A DNA stretch of 9,715 nt, taken from Betaproteobacteria bacterium. Its GTDB lineage: Bacteria; Pseudomonadota; Gammaproteobacteria; Burkholderiales; Burkholderiaceae. The stretch is from contig JABMMT010000081.1 in the NCBI GenBank assembly GCA_013205155.1, positions 1-9,715 on the forward strand, given 5' to 3'. Shown here one piece after another: positions 1-6,187 of this stretch. The notes beneath the pieces are model-generated. The model was not told the origin of the DNA. It was given only the letters and a program-made list of their open reading frames with translations, and did no database searches. How positions within the stretch are numbered: the first letter of the stretch is position 1; every line of letters starts with the position of its first letter. A program made the translations under genes and the position numbers.

Positions 1-423
1 AAGCGCTAAGATAATTAAGCTTTGTTCAGGACTTAAGGACTTTTTACTTTGCCACGTAAACTGAATTCCACGCTCTATACGCAATATGTTTAAGCCGCAT
101 TGACGAGCAATATCAGTCGCTTTACTAGCCCACGGTGAGACTGTACCCAAGCGAGGTATGACAATGGCACTCTGATCGGGTGATTTAGAAAATAAACCGC
201 TAATTCCTTGCGGCCTAAAGACAAATTTTTGTCCATAGGTCAGTAAGCTATTCAGAATTCCCTCTTCTTGTGGAGTAAGTTCTTTATCTGACCATATAAA
301 GTGAAGATATTGAGCCTCAATAGACTCAAGATTCACACCCTGCTGAATTAAGGAGCCTAAAAGTCGCTGTTGACGAAACTGGGATAGCGCATCTGCGCCG
401 GGTAAAAAGAGGAAAAAGGCCAT
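1..423 (-). CDS. purL: Phosphoribosylformylglycinamidine synthase (FGAM synthase), N-terminal 141 residues; runs off the left edge
   Basis: The frame is open from the ATG at 423 to the window edge. PurL makes formylglycinamidine ribonucleotide from FGAR, glutamine and ATP in the cytoplasm, the fourth step of purine synthesis. Identification rests on the N-terminal PurS-like region of the long single-chain form (about 1,300 residues in proteobacteria). The segment around residues 90-110, PRLGTVSPWASKATDIA followed by a Cys-Gly, closely matches the PRPGTISPWSSKATDIA block I recall from E. coli PurL, and the arginine-glutamate-arginine-glycine after it is also conserved. The catalytic and glutaminase domains lie outside the window. 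An in-frame TAG, which is the ybbA stop, sits 21 bp upstream with no start codon between, so this ATG is the only possible start. AAGG touches the ATG directly, too close for a normal ribosome binding site. Confidence 0.9.
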   Translation of the reverse strand, partial: MAFFLFLPGADALSQFRQQRLLGSLIQQGVNLESIEAQYLHFIWSDKELTPQEEGILNSLLTYGQKFVFRPQGISGLFSKSPDQSAIVIPRLGTVSPWASKATDIARQCGLNILRIERGIQFTWQSKKSLSPEQSLIILAL

Positions 424-429
424 CCTTAG

Positions 430-435
430 ATTATA
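430..435 (-). promoter_or_regulatory. Candidate -10 box just before purL
   Basis: A perfect TATAAT ends six bases before the purL ATG. If used, transcription would begin at or next to the A of the start codon and give a leaderless mRNA, which fits the poorly placed AAGG. No good -35 is found at 16 to 18 bp, and there is no TG extension. The site may be chance, with purL transcribed from upstream of ybbA instead. Confidence 0.3.
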
Positions 436-444
436 AGGTTTTGC

Positions 445-1119
445 CTACAGTAATTTCCCACCTTGAAGCTGTAATTGACGCTGACACCTGCTGGCTAAGG
501 CTGGGTCATGGGTCACTAAAATGAGGGTTGAATGATTGGCCTGATTTAGGTCAAAAAGTAGGTCAATGACCCTGTTGCCGCTTGCCTCATCTAAACTACC
601 AGTTGGTTCATCTGCAAAGAGGATGGCGGGTTGATTAATAAAGGCCCGAGCTAAAGCCACACGCTGCTGCTCCCCACCAGATAAAGTCTTTGGAAAATGC
701 TTCAAACGATCTTTCAGTCCTACTTTGTCAAGCCAGAGAGCAGCCTTATCTTTTGCATCTAAATCCCCCTTAAGTTCAGCGGGAAGCATGACATTTTCCA
801 AAGCATTTAAGTGAGGTAGCAATTGGAATGATTGAAAGACAAAACCGACATGGGAAGCCCTTAAGCTTGCACGACCATCCTCATTTAATTGATTGAGATC
901 TTGCCCCATCATTACGACATTTCCCGCTGTAGGGGTATCTAGACCCGCCAAAAGGCTCAATAAAGTACTTTTTCCTGACCCCGAGCTACCTGTAATGGCA
1001 ACACTTTCACCTTGATAGAGATCAAAACAAATGTCGTGCAAAATGGCCAGTGCGCCATCGCTAGATATTACCTGCTTGCCAAGATGGTTTGCACTAAGAA
1101 CTTTAATTGAATTACTCAT
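445..1119 (-). CDS. ybbA: ABC transporter ATP-binding protein, YbbA/LolD family
   Basis: This 224-residue ATPase is complete for its family. It shows Walker A GSSGSGKST (44-52), the Q-loop glutamine at 96, the signature LSGGE (146-150), Walker B ILFADEPT with catalytic Glu171, the SLD D-loop (175-177) and His204 of the H-loop. The stretch VGFVFQSFQLLPHLNALENV (residues 91-110) is nearly the same as in E. coli YbbA and typical of the LolD/MacB-like group. Members of this group power type VII ABC machines that move lipids, lipoproteins or peptides with an FtsX-like permease. The gene diverges from tesA, as in E. coli, which supports YbbA over LolD. No permease gene follows: purL starts 21 bp downstream. 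No Shine-Dalgarno sequence precedes the ATG. The family is certain; the substrate and partner are unknown. Confidence 0.9.
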   Translation of the reverse strand: MSNSIKVLSANHLGKQVISSDGALAILHDICFDLYQGESVAITGSSGSGKSTLLSLLAGLDTPTAGNVVMMGQDLNQLNEDGRASLRASHVGFVFQSFQLLPHLNALENVMLPAELKGDLDAKDKAALWLDKVGLKDRLKHFPKTLSGGEQQRVALARAFINQPAILFADEPTGSLDEASGNRVIDLLFDLNQANHSTLILVTHDPALASRCQRQLQLQGGKLL

Positions 1120-1134
1120 AAACGCCGATACTAT
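1107..1134 (+). promoter_or_regulatory. Candidate tesA promoter
   Basis: TTGAAT (1107-1112), a 16-bp spacer and TACTAT (1129-1134) lie upstream of tesA, with the -35 inside the first codons of ybbA. Each box matches the sigma-70 consensus at four of six positions. Transcription would begin near 1141, leaving a leader of about eight bases, which fits the lack of a ribosome binding site before the ATG at 1149. Inferred from sequence only. Confidence 0.35.
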
Positions 1135-1157
1135 ATATTTCTTAAATAATGAATCAA
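1130..1157 (-). promoter_or_regulatory. Candidate ybbA promoter, sharing its -10 with tesA
   Basis: On the minus strand TTGATT (1157-1152), a 16-bp spacer and TATAGT (1135-1130) precede ybbA. TATAGT matches the consensus at five of six positions. It overlaps the tesA -10 by five bases on the opposite strand, so polymerase could occupy only one direction at a time. Transcription would start about four bases before the ybbA ATG. Confidence 0.35.
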
Positions 1158-1808
1158 CAATATTACTGCCGTGTTTTTGGAAGAGGATTTATTAAACTAG
1201 CTCTATTTTGCCTGTTTATGCCGATTGTTACATTGGCCCAGGCAAATTTAACTATTTTGGTTATGGGAGATAGCCTCTCTGCTGAGTATGGATTATCACG
1301 CGGAACAGGTTGGGTAACGCTTTTAGAAGATCAATTACAAAAGCAAGCAAGCCCTTGGACTATCTTTAATGCGAGTATTAGTGGCGAAACTAGCTCAGGG
1401 GGTCTGACACGTCTACCTGCACTATTAAAGCAAAAAAAGCCTGGGATTGTCTTCCTTGAGCTTGGTGCCAATGACGCATTGCGAGGGTTATCGATTGATC
1501 AAACTGAAAAAAATCTTCGTAAGATGATTCAAATGAGTAAGCAATCCGGAGCAAAGGTATTGCTTTTTGGTATTCAGATACCGCCCAATTATGGGCAAGA
1601 CTATACTAATCGATTTAAAATAATGTATCCGAAACTAGCAAATCAAGAAGGTATTGAATTGTTACCATTCTTTTTAAAAGATGTTGCCTCTCAAAAAGAA
1701 TACTTTCAAGCAGACAATATTCACCCTAATGAAAAGGCACAGATATTGCTGTTTAAGAATGTCTGGGATGCCATGAACCCTTACCAGAGCTTACTAAAGA
1801 GTAAGTGA
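1149..1808 (+). CDS. tesA: Exported SGNH-hydrolase: arylesterase / acyl-CoA thioesterase I / lysophospholipase L1 (TesA)
   Basis: The 219-residue product hydrolyses thioesters, aryl esters and lysophospholipids in the family's characterised members and should act in the periplasm. A signal peptide is visible: a hydrophobic run at residues 17-29 ends in AQA (30-32), a signal-peptidase I site. The four SGNH blocks are intact: GDSLS with Ser42, the oxyanion glycine at 79 in SISGE, LGAND with Asn108, and DNIHP with Asp189 and His192. E. coli TesA is 208 residues. The usual start at 1149 has no ribosome binding site and gives an unusually long 16-residue n-region. A GGAAGAGG at 1179-1186 stands before an in-frame ATT at 1191, which would give a more typical signal peptide, so the start is uncertain. 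It is the only plus-strand gene and converges with ppiD across 11 bp. Confidence 0.93.
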   Translation: MNQQYYCRVFGRGFIKLALFCLFMPIVTLAQANLTILVMGDSLSAEYGLSRGTGWVTLLEDQLQKQASPWTIFNASISGETSSGGLTRLPALLKQKKPGIVFLELGANDALRGLSIDQTEKNLRKMIQMSKQSGAKVLLFGIQIPPNYGQDYTNRFKIMYPKLANQEGIELLPFFLKDVASQKEYFQADNIHPNEKAQILLFKNVWDAMNPYQSLLKSK

Positions 1809-1819
1809 GTCCGTTACTG

Positions 1820-3283
1820 CTAACTGCCAGTACCCGTATTTGCTACTTTAAGAGGATTAATAATCTTCACGTCAGCAGACTCACGCCAATAGGACATGAA
1901 TCCCGCAAACTCTGATTGGGCTGCAAGTAACTGTATCTGTACAGCCTGTGCTTTATATACTTTAGCATCACCACTAGGCGGCTGACGAACTTGATCAATC
2001 CGATATAGGGTAGTTCCAACACCAGGATTAGATACCGAAACGACTGCGGGTAATTTATCAGGATTAATAGACATCACATCATCTAACGCAGACCCTAATA
2101 GATTCGATGGTTTATTACGGGATACCCAAATAGGGCTGGCAAAACCATTGCTGATCTTTGGATCTTTTTGTAGTGTCGCAAAACGCTCTGAAGCAGCTGT
2201 GACAGCTAATTTTTCAGCAGAGCGTTGGTTAACTTGTCGTTTAACTTCTGTAGCAACATCCTTGTAGGGAAGTGTTTGCGCAGGATAAAATGTTACCACC
2301 CTGGCAGATACAAAGACACCAGGTGAAATCTGGACTGCTTCGATATTGCGCTTATTCTTCAGAGCTTCGTCAGCAAATAGAGATTGAACTACTTTGGAAC
2401 TAGCAAGTGGATGGTCTTTAGTTGAGGAACTAAATCCGCCTCTTGTTAATCCCTTCTGACTCTGAATACTTAATCTCAATTTATCCGCTGTTGGCTTAAG
2501 ACTATCTGACTGGTCATATGTCAGATTGGCAAACTGATCTGCCTTTTCACTAAAAGCTTTGGCATCTTCCTTGGGGTCTGCTCTCAAAACGATATATTCA
2601 ACGTCTATTAATTCTGGGGTGACAAAGAGCTTCGCATTAGCCTCATAAAAAGATTGCAACTCCTCTTGACTAGGATTTACCTTAGATAAGTAATCCTTTG
2701 CATCAAACTGTAAGGCTTGAACCTGACGCTCTGTTTCATAGAGCGTAGAAATAATTCCAGCTATTTTTGGGGAGGTCAACTCCGTTCTTGCAACCGAATT
2801 TAAAAGTTGATTAATCTTTAAATCAAAAGCCTGGCTCGCATAGAACTGCTCTTCATTGAGACCATTATTCGTTAAGAGCTGCTTAAAGCGTGCATCATCA
2901 AAACTTCCATCAGGTTTATAGAGAGCTTTGATTTGGGGAATATTTTGAAGACTTTTAATTAAGGCCTCTTTACCAACTTGAATCTGTAAATCCGTGACAG
3001 CGAAACCTAAGATTCTTTGTTGTAAAAGCTCACTCAATACTGCCTGACGAAATTGTAAACTTTGGGCAATTTGAAGATTGCCACCAGCACGTTCAGCTTG
3101 GCGTTTAGCGCTCACCTCTACTTCTTGAGCAGTAATTGGCTTACCGTTAACCTTCACCAAGTCAGTTTCTTTATCCAAGAATCCTGAGTAACTAGAGATG
3201 CCAAAAAAAGCAAAAGAAGGAACGATTACCAGCATTAGTGCAAACTGCATTAATCTTTGGTGCCTGCGGATAGTATCAAACAT
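1820..3283 (-). CDS. ppiD: PpiD/SurA-N-domain periplasmic chaperone lacking the parvulin domain
   Basis: The 487-residue protein is anchored in the inner membrane by one N-terminal segment (residues 12-30), with the rest in the periplasm. PpiD binds the SecYEG exit and helps newly exported proteins fold. The N-terminus, MFDTIRRHQRLMQF then a hydrophobic run, and the SurA-like helical region (about 40-225) are typical. The C-terminal half, starting at about residue 243 (KAFSEKADQFANLTYDQSD), matches the part that follows the parvulin domain in the PpiD of larger Burkholderiaceae. The about 140 residues that normally lie between are missing, and the joint is near residues 235-245. E. coli PpiD is 623 residues and relatives about 640. 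The frame is clean and no break is seen. No clear ribosome binding site precedes the ATG, but the start agrees with family N-termini. Position after lon supports the PpiD name. Confidence 0.88.
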   Translation of the reverse strand: MFDTIRRHQRLMQFALMLVIVPSFAFFGISSYSGFLDKETDLVKVNGKPITAQEVEVSAKRQAERAGGNLQIAQSLQFRQAVLSELLQQRILGFAVTDLQIQVGKEALIKSLQNIPQIKALYKPDGSFDDARFKQLLTNNGLNEEQFYASQAFDLKINQLLNSVARTELTSPKIAGIISTLYETERQVQALQFDAKDYLSKVNPSQEELQSFYEANAKLFVTPELIDVEYIVLRADPKEDAKAFSEKADQFANLTYDQSDSLKPTADKLRLSIQSQKGLTRGGFSSSTKDHPLASSKVVQSLFADEALKNKRNIEAVQISPGVFVSARVVTFYPAQTLPYKDVATEVKRQVNQRSAEKLAVTAASERFATLQKDPKISNGFASPIWVSRNKPSNLLGSALDDVMSINPDKLPAVVSVSNPGVGTTLYRIDQVRQPPSGDAKVYKAQAVQIQLLAAQSEFAGFMSYWRESADVKIINPLKVANTGTGS

Positions 3284-3351
3284 GTAGTGGTTCGCTAGTC
3301 AAAATAATGAATGAAGTTAGTTTACTAGGCACAAGAGGATCAAGGTTGGGA

Positions 3352-3366
3352 TGCCTTAAAAAGGCA
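3352..3366 (-). other. Short perfect inverted repeat between tRNA-Val and ppiD
   Basis: TGCCTT and AAGGCA form a six-pair stem around a three-base loop, 17 bases after the tRNA-Val CCA end. On the minus strand no T-run follows it, so it is a poor terminator. It could mark 3' processing of the tRNA transcript or leave partial read-through into ppiD. In the opposite direction it is followed by AAATAAAAT, also not a T-run. Confidence 0.3.
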
Positions 3367-3382
3367 AAATAAAATAGATATA

Positions 3383-3458
3383 TGGTGGGCGCTGACGGGA
3401 TCGAACCGCCGACATTCTGCGTGTAAGGCAGACGCTCTACCATCTGAGCTAAGCGCCC
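3383..3458 (-). tRNA. tRNA-Val (anticodon UAC)
   Basis: Read on the minus strand, 76 bases fold into a full cloverleaf. The acceptor GGGCGCT pairs perfectly with AGCGCCC. The D-stem is GCTC/GAGC, and the anticodon stem TCTGC/GCAGA encloses the loop CTTACAC with anticodon TAC at 3425-3423. The variable loop is ATGTC, and the T-stem GGCGG/CCGTC (one G-T pair) holds TTCGATC. Discriminator A and CCA are encoded (3386-3383). It decodes GUA and probably other GUN valine codons. It lies between lon and ppiD on the same strand. Confidence 0.97.
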
Positions 3459-3476
3459 CAATTTAATACAGCACAA

Positions 3477-3482
3477 ATTGTA
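3477..3482 (-). promoter_or_regulatory. Candidate -10 box of tRNA-Val
   Basis: TACAAT (five of six consensus positions) lies 18 bases before the first base of the mature tRNA, a usual distance for a tRNA promoter with a short processed leader. The best -35 at 17 bp is TCTGTT, which is weak. Confidence 0.35.
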
Positions 3483-3509
3483 ACCTACCCGCACTAAAGA
3501 ACAGAGGTT

Positions 3510-3551
3510 TCTGATCAAATTTCCTTAGAAATTCAGGGCAGCAGGATCAGA
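3510..3551 (-). terminator. Nested inverted repeats after lon, possible weak terminator
   Basis: Outside arms TCTGATC (3516-3510) and GATCAGA (3551-3545) are a perfect seven-base inverted repeat. Inside them AATTTC and GAAATT (3518-3523 / 3528-3533) form a six-pair stem with a four-base loop. The structure starts 13 bases after the lon stop codon. Only a broken T-rich stretch follows on the minus strand, so Rho-independent termination would be inefficient. Confidence 0.3.
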
Positions 3552-3564
3552 GCCCCTCACTCTA

Positions 3565-5997
3565 TTAGTGCTTAAGAACATCTCCTGAAGAAACCTTCTC
3601 GCTAGCTTTACTTGCCTCAGCAGCCTTTTTAGCCAACTCTTCAGGGCTTGGGTCAGGTAAAGCCTCAGGCATGCGCTCCAATGAGAGCTCTAAAACTTTG
3701 TCGATCCAGCGTACCGGAATAATTTCTATTGCGTTCTTCACGTTATCCGGAATATCAATTAAATCTTTGACATTTTCTTCAGGAATTAAGGCCAATTTAA
3801 TGCCACCTCGATGTGCAGCCAGGAGTTTTTCTTTTAGGCCGCCGATAGGCAATACTTCGCCACGTAGAGTAATTTCCCCGGTCATCGCTACATCTGAGCG
3901 AATGGGTATACCAGTGAATACCGAAACAAGCGCAGTTGTAATGGCAATACCTGCTGATGGACCATCCTTGGGAGTTGCGCCATCGGGGAAGTGAATATGA
4001 ATATCTTTCTTTTCAAAGGATTCATCCGAAATTCCAAGACGTCTTGCTCTAGATCGAACTACAGTCCGAGCGGCCTCAACAGATTCTTTCATCACATCAC
4101 CAATGGAGCCAGTTCGTGTAATAACACCTTTTCCTGGCATCGTAGCAGCTTCAATAGTTAAAAGATCGCCACCCACTTCTGTCCAAGCAAGTCCTGTTAC
4201 TTGACCCACTTGATTCTCCTTGGCAGCCAGTCCAAAGTCATACATACGGACAGAGAGGAATTTTTCTAAATTATCGGCATTGACTACGATTGGCGCAGCC
4301 TCTTTCTTAAGAAGTAATAGCTTCACTACCTTCCGGCAGATTTTACTGAGCTCACGCTCTAATGAACGGACGCCTGCTTCTCGCGTGTAATAACGGATTA
4401 TATTTCTAACTGCGCTTTCTTCAATTTTCAGCTCATCCTTTTTCAAACCATTGTTTTTAATTTGCTTGGGAATAAGATAATTGACTGCAATGCTTGTCTT
4501 TTCATCCTCCGTGTATCCAGCTAGACGAATAATCTCCAAACGATCAAGCAAAGGACCAGGGATGTTTAATGAATTCGATGTCGCTACGAACATGACATCG
4601 GAAAGATCGAAATCAACCTCAACATAATGATCTTGGAAAGTGTGATTCTGCTCTGGATCTAAAACCTCGAGTAATGCACTTGCTGGATCACCCCGAAAGT
4701 CCATTCCCATCTTATCTACTTCATCTAATAGAAACAGTGGATTACGTACACCAACCTTGGTCAAACTAGATAAAATCTTACCAGGCATAGAGCCAATATA
4801 GGTCCGACGATGTCCACGTATTTCAGACTCATCACGGACACCACCTAAGGCCATACGAACGAACTTACGATTAGTAGCGCGGGCAATAGATTGACCTAAA
4901 GAAGTTTTACCAACTCCTGGAGGGCCTACTAAACATAAGATCGGTGCCTTAACGCGATCAACCCTTTGTTGAACTGCAAGGTATTCCAAAATACGTTCTT
5001 TTACCTTATCGAGTCCGTAGTGATCTTCATCTAACACCGTTTCTGCATTAGTGAGGTCATTGTTAATTTTTGTTTTTTTCTTCCAAGGAAGATTCACTAA
5101 GGTATCAATAAAGTTACGAATTACTGTTGCCTCAGCAGACATGGGCGACATTAACTTTAGCTTTTTGAGTTCAGACTCCGCCTTCTTGTTTGCCTCTTTA
5201 GGCATACGGGCAGCTTTGATGCGTTTTTCCAATTCTTCTAGGTCGGCACCCTCTTCACCCTCTCCTAGTTCTTTCTGAATAGCCTTCACTTGTTCATTGA
5301 GGTAGTACTCGCGTTGACTCTTTTCCATCTGGCGCTTAACACGACCACGAATACGCTTTTCTACTTGCAAGATATCAATTTCACTTTCTAGATCTGCTAG
5401 CAGGCTTTCTAAACGCTGCACTACATCCACCATTTCTAGAAGACGTTGCTTTTGCTCAAGCTTGACAGGTAGATGAGCGCAAATGGTATCGGCTAGACGA
5501 CTAGGATCATCAATGCCACCCAAGGAAGACAGTATCTCTTGGGGAACTTTTTTGTTCAGCTTTACGTACTGATCAAACTGAGCCATGATGGCGCGACGAA
5601 GAGCTTCGGTCTCGTGTGCGTCAATCCCATCCATAGCTGTGGGAGTCGCTTCGCAGTTGAAGTAGCCCATGCTATCTTCAATTTGACTTACTTCAGCACG
5701 TTGCACGCCCTCAACCAAAACCTTCACAGTGCCATCTGGCAATTTAAGCATCTGCAAAATATTGGCGATACAACCAACTTCGTAGAGATCCTCAATCGCA
5801 GGCTCATCTTTCGCCGCAGCTTTCTGGGCTACCAAAAGGACATTTTTGCCAGTTTCCATTGCTGCCTCTAGAGCCTTAATGGATTTTGGTCGCCCTACAA
5901 AAAGAGGAATCACCATATGGGGAAAAACAACTACATCCCTTAATGGGAGCAAAGGTAGTTGAATTGGTTCAGAGGGCAGTAATAAGTGGCCAGGCAT
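3565..5997 (-). CDS. lon: ATP-dependent serine protease Lon (LonA)
   Basis: This 810-residue cytoplasmic hexameric protease degrades misfolded and short-lived regulatory proteins. Domains run in the usual LonA order: substrate-binding N domain (about 12-205), coiled-coil helices (about 205-290), AAA+ module and C-terminal protease. Visible motifs are Walker A GPPGVGKT (358-365), Walker B FLLDEVDK (422-429), sensor-1 Asn475, arginine finger Arg486 and sensor-2 Arg544. The catalytic Ser-Lys pair is Ser681 in PKDGPSAG and Lys724 in GGLKEK. Numbering is two ahead of E. coli Lon. The tail after about residue 780 is some 26 residues longer than in E. coli, rich in Ala, Lys, Glu and Ser, and probably disordered. 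GGAGGA lies about nine bases before the ATG. A heat-shock type promoter lies about 105 bases upstream, so induction by heat is likely. It follows clpX on the same strand. Confidence 0.98.
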   Translation of the reverse strand: MPGHLLLPSEPIQLPLLPLRDVVVFPHMVIPLFVGRPKSIKALEAAMETGKNVLLVAQKAAAKDEPAIEDLYEVGCIANILQMLKLPDGTVKVLVEGVQRAEVSQIEDSMGYFNCEATPTAMDGIDAHETEALRRAIMAQFDQYVKLNKKVPQEILSSLGGIDDPSRLADTICAHLPVKLEQKQRLLEMVDVVQRLESLLADLESEIDILQVEKRIRGRVKRQMEKSQREYYLNEQVKAIQKELGEGEEGADLEELEKRIKAARMPKEANKKAESELKKLKLMSPMSAEATVIRNFIDTLVNLPWKKKTKINNDLTNAETVLDEDHYGLDKVKERILEYLAVQQRVDRVKAPILCLVGPPGVGKTSLGQSIARATNRKFVRMALGGVRDESEIRGHRRTYIGSMPGKILSSLTKVGVRNPLFLLDEVDKMGMDFRGDPASALLEVLDPEQNHTFQDHYVEVDFDLSDVMFVATSNSLNIPGPLLDRLEIIRLAGYTEDEKTSIAVNYLIPKQIKNNGLKKDELKIEESAVRNIIRYYTREAGVRSLERELSKICRKVVKLLLLKKEAAPIVVNADNLEKFLSVRMYDFGLAAKENQVGQVTGLAWTEVGGDLLTIEAATMPGKGVITRTGSIGDVMKESVEAARTVVRSRARRLGISDESFEKKDIHIHFPDGATPKDGPSAGIAITTALVSVFTGIPIRSDVAMTGEITLRGEVLPIGGLKEKLLAAHRGGIKLALIPEENVKDLIDIPDNVKNAIEIIPVRWIDKVLELSLERMPEALPDPSPEELAKKAAEASKASEKVSSGDVLKH

Positions 5998-6040
5998 AGG
6001 GCGAATCCTCCAAAGTAATCTATTCTCAAGTGTCTTTCTC

Positions 6041-6067
6041 TAGTGCTATTAGATTCAATAGCTACTA
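6041..6067 (-). other. Hairpin in the presumed lon leader
   Basis: On the minus strand TAGT(A)GCTATT and AATAGCACTA pair over ten bases with one bulged A around a six-base loop. If transcription starts from the heat-shock promoter at 6102-6129, this lies mid-leader, about 30 bases before the ribosome binding site at about 6007-6012. It does not include that site. It could be an mRNA structure or a protein-binding palindrome; its role is unknown. Confidence 0.35.
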
Positions 6068-6101
6068 AATAGAGACATTATTCTTAAGTAGCATACTACC
6101 T

Positions 6102-6129
6102 ATATGGGTAGCACTTTGGAAAATTCAAG
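6102..6129 (-). promoter_or_regulatory. Heat-shock (sigma-32 / RpoH type) promoter of lon
   Basis: On the minus strand CTTGAA (6129-6124), 15 bases and CCCATAT (6108-6102) match the RpoH consensus closely: CTTGAA(A) at -35 and CCCCATnTA at -10 with a 13-15 bp spacer. No comparable sigma-70 pair stands out here. Transcription would begin near 6095 and leave a leader of about 98 bases. A small inverted repeat, CTACC/GGTAG (6096-6111), overlaps the -10. lon is a known RpoH target in E. coli, which agrees. Confidence 0.75.
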
Positions 6130-6131
6130 GT

Positions 6132-6168
6132 AAAAAAGTGCAAAAAAGGGTTAAAAATAGCAAGAAAA
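6132..6168 (-). promoter_or_regulatory. Phased A-tracts upstream of the lon promoter
   Basis: Runs of 6, 6, 5 and 4 adenines (plus strand) lie at 6132-6137, 6142-6147, 6153-6157 and 6165-6168. Their centres are about 10, 10.5 and 11.5 bases apart, close to one helical turn. Such phasing causes intrinsic bending. The block starts three bases upstream of the -35, where an UP element would bind the RNA polymerase alpha subunits. Confidence 0.5.
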
Positions 6169-6180
6169 GAGAGAGAACCC
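6142..6180 (-). terminator. Possible weak terminator after clpX
   Basis: Seven bases after the clpX stop, GGGTT (6180-6176) can pair with AACCC (6152-6148), followed at once by six T's (6147-6142) and later by six more. The loop of about 23 bases is long and the stem only five pairs, so partial termination at best is expected. The loop includes a pyrimidine tract. Confidence 0.25.
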
Positions 6181-6187
6181 TAAGTAA

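Noticed and set aside
1809..1819. A bidirectional terminator between the convergent tesA and ppiD genes
   Set aside because: Only 11 bases separate the stop codons, and the best local stem (AGTAA/TTACT) is five weak pairs with no T-run on either strand.
3276..3518. An 80-codon open frame on the minus strand overlapping the ppiD start
   Set aside because: It reads straight through the tRNA-Val gene and has no family resemblance; the open frame is a by-product of the tRNA sequence.
5539..5871. A 110-codon plus-strand frame opposite lon
   Set aside because: It lies wholly antisense to the conserved N domain of Lon and shows no ribosome binding site or recognisable domain. The same applies to 3671-3994, 5051-5278, 6246-6458, 6768-6953, 7026-7262, 8580-8888 and 9402-9593.
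6153..6180. The pyrimidine-rich tract after clpX considered as a small RNA gene
   Set aside because: No promoter, stable fold or good terminator of its own; better explained as part of the lon upstream region.
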